From positions 5,327,001 through 5,391,000 of the forward strand of contig OY727098.1 in the NCBI GenBank assembly GCA_963402885.1: a stretch of DNA of 64,000 nucleotides, given 5' to 3'. This DNA comes from Antedon bifida (taxonomy: Eukaryota; Echinodermata; Crinoidea; Comatulida; Antedonidae). Below the pieces are notes generated by a model, which made no database searches, was not told the DNA's origin, and worked only from the letters and a program-made list of their open reading frames with translations. How positions within the stretch are numbered: the stretch's first letter is position 1; each line of letters begins with the position of its first letter. The position numbers and the translations under genes were made by a program. Of the stretch, positions 9,401 to 18,789 are shown piece by piece.

Positions 9401-12201
9401 CAGTAATTGTGTTATCGTGGTATTATCACTTATCTAAAATGTTTTAAAGATGTTTTTCACTCATTAGTTATATGTATACATTTTCTGTTTATACATTTAC
9501 AGGGTCTGAAGATAAAACTGTCAAGATTTGGCACATTGTAAAGCAGAAGTATACAGTGAACTTCACAGAACATGAAGACACTATCTCTAGTGTAATGATA
9601 GCAACTGATAACCAACGCATCCTCAGTGCTGATGTAGGAAATCGATTGAAGCTCTGGGAGGCTGAGTCCAGCCAGGTAAGATAATACATATGATATGGTA
9701 ACTACTATTGAATAAGGTAACTATTATAATGGAATACTTTCAATAAAGTAATGCTTTATATTATGAGAAATATTATGCCTATAGTAAATAATGCAAGGAA
9801 GTGTTTAAAAGTTCAAATTGAAGTAGAAAACAAGATCACTTAAAGCTCAGGGGACTTTTATTTGCAATCGTATATTTTGTTTACTTAGTCAGATACATGT
9901 ATCAATCTAAAGCTCTCTCCACACTATCAAACTTTATGTTTTAAAAAAAATGTGATCTACCCATATATGGACATGATGATGTCATATCACTACCATACTT
10001 GGGCATATCACCAGCATATTTGGGCACATAACATTTTGATAGTGTGGACAGAGCTTTGTTTTGAAAATATCTTCTTTTCCTTTTTTTTAATTTAAAATTT
10101 AGGTTTTGATGTCATACGTTGGTCCATCAGAACTTGTCACTCTGACCCCTGACAACCAATTTGCCATAAGTGGTGATGGCAATGAACTTATGAAGATCTG
10201 GTTCCTTGATAATGGTGAGTCTGTCAAGACCATCAACCATTTAGAGAAAATCACCTGCATAACGATTACGAAGGATACACAGTTCACAATCACAGGTTCC
10301 GAGGACATGTCACTGAAAATTTGGGAAACAAAGAGTGGCAAGCTAACTCAGGTAGTGAAATAATTATTTTGCTTAAACAATCTTATTTGAATTGTGAAGG
10401 TCAATTTGTAGCCCAAACCCAAAGCTACTGGTCTCATTAACGTAAAAATAAGGATCCGTAATATTATTTCTGTACCATAAAGTTGCCAAAAGATCAAATG
10501 ATTTTCTGCCATTAAATATCTATCTAGTCTGCACAGATAACTGATTATTTTTCTTTTTAATTGTTCTATAGATTCTTGCTGGTCACGATGAGATGGTCAC
10601 ATGTGTGGCTGTTGCCAATCACAATCGACATGTAGTCTCTGGCTCCAGTGACAAACTTCTTATTGTCTGGAATTTATCAACAGGAGAGACAGAGAAAACT
10701 TTGGAGGGTCACCAAGACATTGTGACAAGTGTAAAGATGACCAGTGATGGAACGCTGGCTGTTTCAGGTATGTTGTGAGGGTGCCATTTAGTTTTGTGGT
10801 TTATTTTATCTGCACATCAAAATTTACTATAATTAATAATAATAATTAATTAATGATAGTAAGATATGGTAAAACAAAATTGATAAAGATTGTGTATTCA
10901 AAACAAACATAAAACACAATTAGATAGAGAGGATGTATAACAAAGGCAAAGTCTGTAATATTTTATACACACACCAATAAAAAAAACACCAATTAAATAC
11001 ACATTTTGCATTACGGAAATAACCCTGTCTTGTTTTTCAGGCTCAAGAGATGGAACCTTACGAGTTTGGTCAATCCAACATGGCGTTATGGTGACTGCTT
11101 TCTACCTACATGTTCCTGTACTTGAGCTGAAAATGACGTTCAATGCTGAACACATCCTGGTACGTGTTGAAGAGGGCGGTTGCGCTCCGCTACTCTGCTT
11201 ACATAACAGCACAGCAGCTGAAATCGAATCCCAGAGCCAAGTCAATATAGACCTGAAAGATGGTAGGTTATAATTTGGCAGTTTTTAAATATATATATTT
11301 GTTTGTTTGGAAGCAAATAGGCACTAGCCTGAACTAATTCCATAATTTAAACATTAAGTGTAAGTGTATGTACACATTTTTTGGAATATTAAAGCATAAT
11401 GCAGTAAGTAATTTAAACTGACTTAATGCTGTTCTTTTTTTAATCTCTGCTTCAGCTGCTTCATTTAATTCTGTGATGAGTTTCCTCTAGTTTCTCTTAT
11501 CCCTTGTTATTTTTGGAATATTATAGTCATTATATGATAATATTCATCCAAAGGAAAATTACTGAAAAAATGATAATGCCATGAGTGTCAGTGGCTGAAT
11601 TTCAATAGAGATACAAATAGAAAAAGCAGAAAGCTAAATCAAAACATCCAGAAAGTGCCAAGCTATTCCTTCGCCATGGCTAATGAGGGTACTTGATTAG
11701 AAACAAGAAATATAAAGCTGATTTTACACTTGGCGAATTTGTTTGCACGAATAGAAAGCGTCAGCATGTGTATTCATGTTTCGATCTTCCAAATCCCTAT
11801 CTATGCATACGTATAAGCTGACGCTGTTATTCGCGTGAACATATTCGCCTAGTGGAAAATCGGCTTAAAGCTGTCATGAGCTGCATGGAATATAGAAAAG
11901 TAGAACAAAGAAAGAACAGATAATATATGTATTGATAAAAATATATATATGTGTTTATTTTACAGACTCTTCCAGCTCGACCACTTCGCCAATCACTGTA
12001 CCAATGAATAAACCTCCACCACTTGAGAAGAAGTCATCATCCATTCGGATGCCAAAAATCAATCGCAAATCGACATCGTCTGTAAATGAACCATCAGATA
12101 AGAAAAAGCATTCAAAGAATCGTCACCAGAGTTACAGCGATGGAAATTCAAGTCCAGGAAAGGCCAAGAACAAGAGGTCGGGTGTCTGTAAGATTCTCTA
12201 G
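1..12201 (+). CDS. NACHT and WD repeat domain-containing protein (NWD1/NWD2-like), 3' part, 14 exons
   Basis: The gene enters from the left edge. Exons 1-447, 1076-1230, 1507-1815, 2554-2787, 3722-4311, 5178-5280, 6546-6625, 7874-8141, 8545-8703, 9503-9675, 10103-10351, 10572-10767, 11041-11262 and 11966-12201 join in one frame (first full codon at 2): 1139 residues plus TAG. Residues about 1-150 are the C-terminal half of a NACHT ATPase (WLP then VVLS strand, ARNPLPLYAKLL); the P-loop lies upstream. Residues 150-415 are a helical linker (ELIGRLLP, then DYPHAL) typical of NWD proteins. Residues about 420-1010 hold 14 WD-like repeats, enough for two seven-bladed propellers. The C-terminus is Ser/Lys-rich and ends CKIL. 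Known NWD proteins are intracellular STAND-type ATPase scaffolds; NWD1 versus NWD2 orthology cannot be decided here. Introns at 448-1075, 1816-2553, 6626-7873 and 8704-9502 show nothing I recognise beyond AT-rich sequence. Confidence 0.93.
1076..1230 (+). CDS. NWD-like exon B: post-NACHT helical region
   Basis: Acceptor TTGTAG at 1075 and donor GTAAGA at 1231. The exon completes the split Arg codon and reads YITCGHNGVTELELLDLLSC, a winged-helix-like motif found after the NACHT ATPase in NWD and related STAND proteins. It ends in phase 1. Confidence 0.9.
1507..1815 (+). CDS. NWD-like exon C: helical linker
   Basis: Acceptor TTTTAG and donor GTAATA, phase 1 at both ends. It encodes a helical, Trp-rich linker (SELWYHLLHSG near its end). 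The following intron begins with an exact YY1-type AAGATGGCGGC match at about 1834, which may be chance. Confidence 0.9.
2554..2787 (+). CDS. NWD-like exon D: helical linker
   Basis: Acceptor CTCAG, phase-1 start, and the unusual donor GTTAGT after ATGAACC. It encodes FEFLLAKIHATSVYSLIQDI and ends QLAAELIGRLLPMN. The junction restores Arg in MNRDYPHAL, which supports the non-consensus donor. The next intron (2788-3721) has a weak tRNA-like stretch near 3335-3400 and is otherwise AT-rich. Confidence 0.88.
3722..4311 (+). CDS. NWD-like exon E: linker end and WD repeats 1-4
   Basis: The longest exon in the window. It starts with YPHALQDLVKQAMAWCDVF, reaches the first propeller after WLPTPRQQ, and contains the first three WD-like repeats and most of the fourth (LFTGSADATVRVYNLNTGKF, LEGHEKAIVGM). 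It ends in phase 0 at FSFR with donor GTTAGT; the next exon supplies TWNLDD, completing a WD strand. Confidence 0.92.
4690..4960. repeat. Decayed CATTAC/ATATTGCATTA-rich stretch in NWD intron
   Basis: The intron at 4312-5177 contains a quasi-repetitive run in which CATTAC, CACATTACG and ATTGCATTACGATAT recur at irregular spacing. It looks like an old simple or tandem repeat with no clean period. No coding signal is seen. Confidence 0.35.
5178..5280 (+). CDS. NWD-like exon F: WD repeat 4/5
   Basis: Acceptor TTTCAG. It reads TWNLDDNSLLDAIEMHNKPI and continues to TFLLS, ending in phase 1 before GTATTT. It completes repeat 4 and starts repeat 5. Confidence 0.9.
5876..6152 (-). mobile_element. 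tRNA-derived SINE, family B, copy 1 (minus)
   Basis: Read on the minus strand: a tRNA-like head with B box GAGGTTCGAATCCAATG, a body with CACCCAGGTGTATAAATGGG and CCGGTTAGATCAAGACAC, and a tail ending in (ATT)n. It matches the plus-strand copy at 62402-62717 over almost its whole length, but lacks an internal stretch of about 27 bases found there. It lies in an NWD intron in antisense orientation. The rest of that intron is AT-rich and unremarkable. Confidence 0.85.
6546..6625 (+). CDS. NWD-like exon G: WD repeat 5/6
   Basis: A short 80-nt exon with a weak acceptor (TTGAAG) and a good donor (GTAAGC). It reads AYNDCKLEVSCLVTGSGVHS then LEGHDTK. It keeps the frame between exons F and H exactly, which is the main evidence for it. 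Confidence 0.82.
7874..8141 (+). CDS. NWD-like exon H: WD repeats 6-8
   Basis: Acceptor ACATTAG and donor GTAGGC. It encodes two WD-like repeats (ITSISISSDSTYVAVGTIDC, then the LISAGHDNQVHVRNF type) and the start of a third (SLHDGEVTCI). Phase 0 in, phase 1 out. Confidence 0.92.
8545..8703 (+). CDS. NWD-like exon I: WD repeats 8-9
   Basis: Acceptor TTATTAG. It contains YAVTGGTDCTLKLWNLES and ITCVAISDDCNYIVSG. The donor is GTTCGT, a weak match to consensus; the ORF and next acceptor still restore SGSEDKTVKIW precisely. Confidence 0.9.
9503..9675 (+). CDS. NWD-like exon J: WD repeats 9-10
   Basis: Acceptor TTTACAG and donor GTAAGA. It reads SEDKTVKIWHIVKQKY, FTEHEDTISSVMIA and NRLKLWEAESSQ: end of repeat 9 and all of repeat 10. 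Phase 1 in, phase 0 out. Confidence 0.93.
9909..10057. mobile_element. MITE, AAAGCTCTGTCC family, copy 1
   Basis: Inverted ends AAAGCTCTCTCCACACTATC and its complement at the right end (TGATAGTGTGGACAGAGCTTT). The internal CCCATATATGGACATGATGATG and repeated CAC(T/C)A(C/G)CATA motifs match the copy at 14191-14355. No coding capacity. Non-autonomous DNA transposon in an NWD intron; superfamily not assigned because no clear target duplication is visible. Confidence 0.85.
10103..10351 (+). CDS. NWD-like exon K: WD repeats 11-12
   Basis: Acceptor AATTTAG and donor GTAGTG. It reads FAISGDGNELMKIWFLDNGE and FTITGSEDMSLKIWETKSGK: two WD-like repeats in one exon, phase 0 at both ends. Confidence 0.93.
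10572..10767 (+). CDS. NWD-like exon L: WD repeats 13-14
   Basis: Acceptor TCTATAG and donor GTATGT. It reads ILAGHDEMVTCVAVA, VVSGSSDKLLIVWNLSTGET and LEGHQDIVTSVKM. These are the most canonical GH...WN repeats of the protein. It ends in phase 1 at AVSG. Confidence 0.94.
11041..11262 (+). CDS. NWD-like exon M: last WD repeat and post-propeller segment
   Basis: Acceptor TTTTCAG. It reads SRDGTLRVWSIQHGVM, which closes repeat 14. The following VLELKMTFNAEHILVRVEE is blade-like but lacks a WD dipeptide. Phase 1 at both ends (donor GTAGGT). Confidence 0.92.
11551..11690 (-). mobile_element. Retroelement-like 3' tail, copy 1 (minus)
   Basis: The reverse complement aligns by eye with 39585-39716: TTTTGATTTAGCTTT, TATCTCTATTGA, CAGCCACTGA, GCATTATCATTTTTTCAGTA, then CCTTTGGAT. 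Two dispersed copies with a common 3' end suggest a retrotransposed element. The family is not identified. Confidence 0.6.
11717..11866. mobile_element. MITE, TTTACACTTGGCGAA family
   Basis: A near-palindromic element of about 150 bp. The left end AGCTGATTTTACACTTGGCG pairs with the right end CGCCTAGTGGAAAATCGGCT, and the similarity runs inward through GCACGAATA / TATTCGCGTG. TAA lies directly outside both ends, compatible with a three-base TWA target duplication of the PIF/Harbinger type, though one site cannot prove it. It sits in the last NWD intron. Confidence 0.75.
11966..12201 (+). CDS. NWD-like terminal exon N: basic Ser-rich tail ending CKIL
   Basis: Acceptor TTTACAG. The exon encodes a low-complexity Ser/Lys tail (KSSSIRMPKINRKSTSS, KKKHSKNRHQS) ending KNKRSGVCKIL and a TAG stop. 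Cys at the fourth-last position, followed by K-I-L and preceded by Lys/Arg, matches a CaaX box with Leu last, the form preferred by geranylgeranyltransferase I. The prenylation itself is inference. Confidence 0.9.
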
Positions 12202-12423
12202 ATCATAATGTTGATGATAATGTGTTGTGAACCATCAGCCACAATGCGCATACCTATTTTCAGGTTGCCATCACCATAGCTTTGTTATTTTTGAATGGTA
12301 ACTTTACCAATGTCAATATGCTATACATGGATACTACTTGAAGAATAGCAAAAAGAAGAAGAGAGAGACCATTGTGTGTGAAAGCATTCGTTTTAACAGG
12401 GAAGAGGAATTTTAGATGTTGAA

Positions 12424-12763
12424 ACGATGTACCCTAACATGTGACATGTAGGAACATACGATGTACCCTAACATGTGACATGTAGGAACATACGATGTAC
12501 CCTAACATGTGACATGTAGGAACATACGATTTACCCTAACATTTGACATGTAGGAACATACGATGTACCCTAACATGTGACATGTAGGAACATACGATGT
12601 ACCCTAACATGTGACATGTAGGAACATACGATGTACCCTAACATGTGACATGTAGGAACATACGATGTACCCTAACATGTGACATGTAGGAACATACGAT
12701 GTACCCTAACATGTGACATGTAGGAACATACGATGTACCCTAACATGTGACATGTAGGAACAT
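12424..12763 (+). repeat. 34-bp minisatellite, 10 copies, in 3' UTR
   Basis: Ten head-to-tail 34-bp units starting ACGATGTACCCTAACATGTG and continuing ACATGTAGGAACAT; the fourth copy (12526) carries T changes. Each unit holds the imperfect dyad CCTAACATGT-G-ACATGTAGG, so a transcript could form ten small hairpins. Near-identity of copies suggests recent expansion. It begins about 220 bp after the NWD stop. Confidence 0.95.
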
Positions 12764-15700
12764 GATCTTGCTCACATCGACACATCCATGCTCTGGCACA
12801 TTTGAACAAACAAATTGACTACAAAATGTGAAACTCAATTCTTGAATCGCCCAGGAACTATGAGTCTATGAGATTGTTTAGGTAATCATGATAAAGGAGT
12901 GCTGTTGATAATTATGATTCAGTGATGTGATCCATGATTACCCTGGTTATGTAGACAGGACACTGTTGAACAACAGCATAATATTGTACATAAGTAGTTG
13001 GTGTATTGGCTACCTGGTAGTAATTTGTAATTATACACCCTGTACCCAAAACATTGGTCTTTCTATTATACCGACATCGGTTAAAGCTTGTGTGTGTATT
13101 TTCCTTGTATGTTCTTACTAAAAAAAGTCATACAGCACTAATATAACTGATTAAGCAACTATTACAAGAGGTTAGTAGTCTTTGGAAATTATTAAACTGT
13201 ATTTCGGAGCAATCCATGTAAAATTGTAAAACCAACTTTTACAACCTGCATAGCTCTGTAAGAAAAAAAAATTAATTTTTATAGATTTTATACTAAATTA
13301 GAACATTAGTTTGTTTTAAATAAGTTAATTTTGAAAACATTGTAATTTCATAAATTAGAATTTTTGAAATCTTTTTCATAATAATTAAAATCAGACGTGC
13401 TATGGTGCAATATTTATTAGCATTCCTAGTGAAACGATTCTTAAAAGCTTAAAATATTCAGTTCTCCTCTTTCCCATATTTCACTATTAATTCCAAATTA
13501 AGGTATTTTAGTAACAGTATACATATGTAAAATTATGGATATTTATTATTATTAGGTGTGACATCCATAATAACAGATTTTATTCCGTTTATTCCATTCC
13601 ACCCAAAGTTTGTGTAGAAAATTGTACATTCAATGACTGTGATTTAAATTGGACTTTAATATAATTGTACTAATTGACAAATTAAATTTATATTTGGTCC
13701 AAGTAAGTAATTCTAGTTTTAATAATGTTTAAATACCAATTCCAATATATATAACAAACATAATTGAATGTTTTTCAGTTTATTAATTTATTTTTATTTT
13801 GGTGCAATATTAGTTGTGCTATTAGTATTATTACAAATGTTTTATTTAGGAAAATTGACACCAAATTTATTTTTTAAATGGTGCTACGCACAGGACACTC
13901 AGTGGTGATGTTTGTTCCATGTGAAAGCAGCTTTAAGTTTTTATATAATAGTTATTTATTAATTTTATTTTATGAAAATATGAAATATAGCTGGTGCTAT
14001 TCTTATTTTTTCCTTTTACTTTTTGTTAACAAGTAATAATTTTAAATTATTCTTTTATTTAGTATCTCAAATTAAAATTCCTTAAAATTGTTCAATGACT
14101 TTAATTTATTTTTCAACACATTAATAAGGAAATGTCTTTCAATTGTAATAGAATAGAATAGAGTACTTACTTAAATATAAGCTCTCCCCTAAAGCTCTGT
14201 CCACACTATCAAACTTTATGTGACAACAAAATATGATGTGCCCATATATGGACATGATGATGTTGTATCACTACCATATTTAAGCATATCACTACCATAT
14301 TTGGGTACATCACACTTTTTTGTCACCTAAAGTTTGATAGTGTAGACAGAGCTTTAAAAGTTTTACCAATGGGCTTATATACAAAAACAATATATCAGAA
14401 TGGGCATGGTAGTCTTAATTTACCTGATGATAAGTAGCTAATCACCAAATTATCTCATTCATAAATCCTTTATATTCAGGCCAGTATAATATAAGAAAAA
14501 AACTTTTGTTTTGGAAGGTAGATGAAGGACGAATGTTAAAATGAACAAATACAGTTTAGATAATGAGCCAAAGGGTGTATACTGAGCTTACATGAATGCA
14601 TAGATTAGTAATATCTTGTCTCGTTCTTAGTGGCCCAAATCGCTATTGTTCAGTACAGGTGGGTATACATGATGGGAACAGTTGACTGTACCTCTTTTGT
14701 ATAATATTATCAGGAGCGTACTAATATATCTTTTTTTTTGTTATATTTCAATTCGATTTTATGGAATAATGTGTATGCTTTTATCCCTCTGGTAGTGTAT
14801 CCTGAAGCAGTTTAAACATTTTAAAGTAATTTTGTTAAATGATTAAATGTACTGTATTATAATAAACAACTCATGTTTGTCATGTGAAAAATTCACTTAC
14901 TTACTTCACTATATTGAATAATTACTTTCAATATAGTATAATAATAAGATTTATTGTAAAGAAGAATTCTGTTATCAGGTAAAGATAATTTTTAAAATAA
15001 TATGTGTAAATGAAATTCAATTTTGCTCATTAAAAGTAAAGAAATGTGTTATTGACAGTTATTTGAACAAAGTGTCAGAGAGGTTTTAACAAGTTTTTAT
15101 ATAAAAATGTGTATATAAAGATTGTGGATCAAATATATAGTATTGAAAATAGTATTTATGTTAATTAAGGATATGTTAATGGTTGATATTAATAGGCCTA
15201 TGTGTGTGTATTTTCTCATTTTGTGTATTATATTTCTAATAATAATTGATATTAATATTAATACAAATTGTTCTGTAAATTTAAAAGCAACAGGTGTATC
15301 TGTATGATAGCTGAGGAGTTAGTTTCGGATTTGTATGAGATACAAAATTGCAACACAATAGGCTTTATTTGAGATGAAAAGGTAACATTTCATAGCAGAC
15401 AAGAATCTGTGATAGGCCTAGTTGTCGATCAGGGTAGAAATGTGTGTTCTTGTTTCATGAACTCATTGCATTATGATGGTGATTATGTAATAATATTGTG
15501 TATTTGTTATTTGTTGTAGTCACCTTTCAAATTTTCACCACCCCTTAAGTTTGTTAAATATGCGTAAGAATAACATAATTGTTAGTGGACAAAGCTAATA
15601 AGAATGAATAAGCACATTTTTTCTGTTCTACACTCTAACAATCTTATTCATTTTATAATTATTTTATAATTAATATAATTATTGCTAGAGTACATGTAGT

Positions 15701-17029
15701 ATATTTTATTTTAAAACAATTATTAAATTTAACATTTATATAATACATTAAAAAATGTTAAATAACAATTATTTGAATAAATTAAGTAAATGTTGTAAAT
15801 GTATGTATAAGATATTTTATGAGGCTGATATGTAATTAGATGCTGTAGTCTACGGTATGTAGAAATGACTGGGTTCAAATCCTAATGTGAACCTTCCAGA
15901 GTATACAAAAAAATTGTTATTGTAGTAAAAAAAAAATTGATGTTATTAGCAAAGTAAAGCATAAAGTAATATGCCAGAAATGGTAGGCTTCTAAATAATA
16001 GTACAGCTGATTATCCCATGTATTTTATAACCAATCATAACCCCAAAAATACCCCCTATTGCATTTCCCATTTACTGTATCTTTTTTTTTACTTTACCCT
16101 TTAAAATAATAATAATTACTATATTATTCTCTGTATTTTTAATAATATTTTTCCTGATAGTAATGTTATTCTCAAATCTATGTGTGTGTGTTAAAATTCC
16201 TTATAAATGTATAATATTAAAAATATTAGATTTAATTATATGCCTATATTGTATTTTAAACTGTTTAATGTTCTTTTTCTTCTTTCAACTTTAATAGATT
16301 GTTATTAACAGGGTTTTAAGGCACAACTGTATTGTGCGAGTAAATTTAGTAAACATTTACACCCTAAGCTCTGACAAATATTAAATTCTAAAACCATTAA
16401 ACAATGTATAATGATAATTAAGGTGTATTTTCAACCTGAATTTAGATACTTTATGTGTAGTTTAGATAAAGATAAAACCCTAATAATCTACCCTGCGTGA
16501 GATTTTTTATTAGACCAAACTTACTTGCCAATATCCCTGGTCATCGCTAGTTAACAGTTGGCATTTTAGTACTTTTAAAAGTGTGTTGTATTGACAAATA
16601 AAATGTTTTACTGTTTTGATAATATTTTACTTCACACCAATGGGAGTCCTGCTTTAGGTTCGATGCGTACATATTTTAGCCTAAAATATTAAGTTAATCC
16701 ACTGTGCACTGGTATGATATATTAGTGTAAGTTTCATCAGTTTGAGTCAGATATCTATATTTTTTCCCTCTTTCCGTTGCTTTATTGTATTCATATTTAA
16801 TTCATTGCACAGAACAATTTTAAGTTTACAACACCTGCATGTAAAATTTGAACAATATGGGTATAAAGTATTTATGTTTATGTGTGTCACGCGGGGTGTC
16901 CGGTGCAATAAAATAGAAGCAAGGACATTAAAATCATCTGCAGTGTTTTCTTTTTAAGTACAAGTATGAAAGGTATAATAATGTCTACAGATAATTATTC
17001 AACTAAATTTTTTGTTTTTGAATTCAGTT
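12764..17029. other. Gene-free AT-rich DNA
   Basis: Apart from the MITE at 14191-14355 and a tRNA-like B box (GGGTTCAAATCCTA near 15871), I see only AT-rich sequence with T- and A-runs. The short ORFs here have no recognisable product. Confidence 0.5.
14191..14355. mobile_element. MITE, AAAGCTCTGTCC family, copy 2
   Basis: The inverted ends are nearly perfect: AAAGCTCTGTCCACACTATC at left, GATAGTGTAGACAGAGCTTT at right. The interior shares CCCATATATGGACATGATGATG with the copy at 9909. It is the better preserved of the two. Confidence 0.88.
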
Positions 17030-18135
17030 TGTCTACTCCAGTTTTTTTATTTCACTGAAGTCAGTTTATCGAATCCAGTTTGTTACTGAAGCTAGTTTGT
17101 TACCAAAGCCAATTTGTCGACTAAAGTTTGCCACTGAAACCAGTTTGTTGATGCCAGTTGATCACTTAGGCCAGATTGTCGACTCCAGTTTGTCACCGGC
17201 AACAGTCTAACACCGAAGCCAGTTTGTCGACTACAGTTTGCCACTGAAACCAGATTGTCACCGAATCCAGTTTGTCTAATCCAGTTTGCCTAATCCAGTT
17301 TGCAACTGAAGCTAGTTTGTCGACTCCAGTTTGCCACCGAATCCAGTTGGCCACTGAAGCCAGTTTGTCACCGAATCCAGTTTGTCTAATCCAGTTTGCA
17401 ACTGAAACCAGTTTGTCTAATCCAGTTTGCAACTGAAACCAGTTTGTCGACTCCAGTTTGCCGCAGAGCTAGTTTGTCACCAAAGCCAGTTTGTCGACTC
17501 CAGTTTGCCATGGAAGCCAGTTTGTCGCTGAAGCCAGGTCGTCACCGAAGCCAATTTGTCGACTCCAGTTTGCCATGGAAGCCAGTTTGTCGCTGAAGCC
17601 AGTTCGTTACCGAAGCCAGTTCGTTACCGAAGCCAGTTTGTCGACTCCAGTTTGCCATGGAAGCTAGTTTGTCACTGAAGCCAGTTCGTCACCGAAGCCA
17701 GTTTGTCGACTCCAGTTTGCCATGGAAGCCAGTTTGTCGCTGAAGCCCGTTCGTCACCGAAGCCAGTTTGTCGACTCCAGTTTGCCATGGAAGCCAGTTT
17801 GTCGCTGAAGCCAGTTTATCACCGAAGCCAGTTCGTCGCTGAAGCCAGTTCGTCGCCGAAGCCAGTTTGTCGACTCCAGTTTGCCATGGAAGCCAGTTTG
17901 TCGCTGAAGCCAGTTTGTCGCTGAAGCCAGTTTGTCGAATTATTTTTGCCACTGAAGCCACTTCATCACTTACTTAAGTTTGTCTAATCCAGTTCGTCAC
18001 CGAATCCAGTTTGTTTAAGTCAGTTTGTCACCGAAGCCAGTTTGTCGAATTATTTTTGCCACTGAAGCCACTTCGTCACCGAATCCATTTTGTCTAATCC
18101 GGTTTGCCACTGAAGCCAGTTTTTCACCAAAGTGG
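17030..18135 (+). repeat. CCAGTTTGTC minisatellite with 65-bp higher-order unit
   Basis: More than 60 degenerate 15-17-bp monomers of the type GAAGCCAGTTTGTCACC. In the centre, four monomers form a 65-bp unit (GTCGACTCCAGTTTGCCATG marks it at 17493, 17558, 17640, 17705, 17770 and 17869). Two spacings exceed 65 by 17 and 34, i.e. by whole monomers. Copies at the edges are more divergent, as expected when unequal exchange homogenises the middle. ORFs on both strands here are repeat artefacts. Confidence 0.95.
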
Positions 18136-18789
18136 GTCAAGTTAAGCATGATTCAGAGTTCGAGTCGCCATTAGGCTCACTGATTTATTTTATCGTATAG
18201 TTAGGCATATACATTGATTTTTTTCAGTGGGTCAAATCTGACAAATTAGATACCTCTTTTCGTTTAACATTTAAAAAAATAAAAAAGAAACATCTGAATA
18301 AATCGGCCTATTCGTTATGAACTACAACGTATACTGCCTCTACAAAAAAACAATTATTAGGTAGGACTTTATAAAGAAAGGTCAGTATGATCAGGTAGGA
18401 ATAATTTGTTATTATCCTCAAAGTTAAATTAGAAAAGTGAATTAATTAAAGTTCGTTGAAATTGCATCTATTAAAGTATCTCCTAAATCCGTTGAATTGA
18501 GCAATACATTTGAAAAAAAACTACTAAATGTCTTGTATTTCATTCTAAATTGAATTCATTTATTTTATACGTCAAAGGGTGTTATGAAAATCAATATTTT
18601 CGAGATTGGGGCTCTTCGGGGAAATATGTGTCTATTTTTATTATAGATTGAAAGAGGCGTCTTCTAAATAATCTATTTACAGATTCTAAAGTTTATTTAT
18701 TTTATGTATCGTTTTCATGCTGGTTTCATGATCGGGATTCTTTGAGGAAGAGTATCCATGTTTATATGCAGATGCAGATCACCAATATC
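18136..18789. other. Spacer between two minisatellites
   Basis: Nothing recognised except a tRNA-like B box (GAGTTCGAGTCGCC near 18156) just beyond the first array; the rest is AT-rich. Confidence 0.4.

Larger units (their letters stand above)
12202..16605 (+). other. 3' UTR / downstream flank of the NWD-like gene
   Basis: No coding exon seen. AT-rich sequence carrying the 34-bp minisatellite and a MITE. Candidate AATAAA poly(A) signals lie at 14861 (followed by a T/G-rich CATGTTTGTCATG stretch) and 16597 (followed by GTTTTACTGTTTTG); ATTAAA variants occur near 13188 and 13681. I cannot tell which is used, so the right limit is a guess. Confidence 0.4.

Noticed and set aside
12424-12763. CCCTAA hexamers, possible telomeric repeat
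   Set aside because: The hexamer occurs once per 34-bp unit, not in tandem, so it is an ordinary minisatellite.
17193-17961. ORFs of 66-90 codons on both strands with repeated KPVCR / DKLAS motifs
   Set aside because: They are products of the CCAGTTTGTC minisatellite with no start context or splice signals.
17030-18135. CRISPR-like alternation of repeats
   Set aside because: Units are head-to-tail with no unique spacers, in an intron-bearing eukaryotic sequence.
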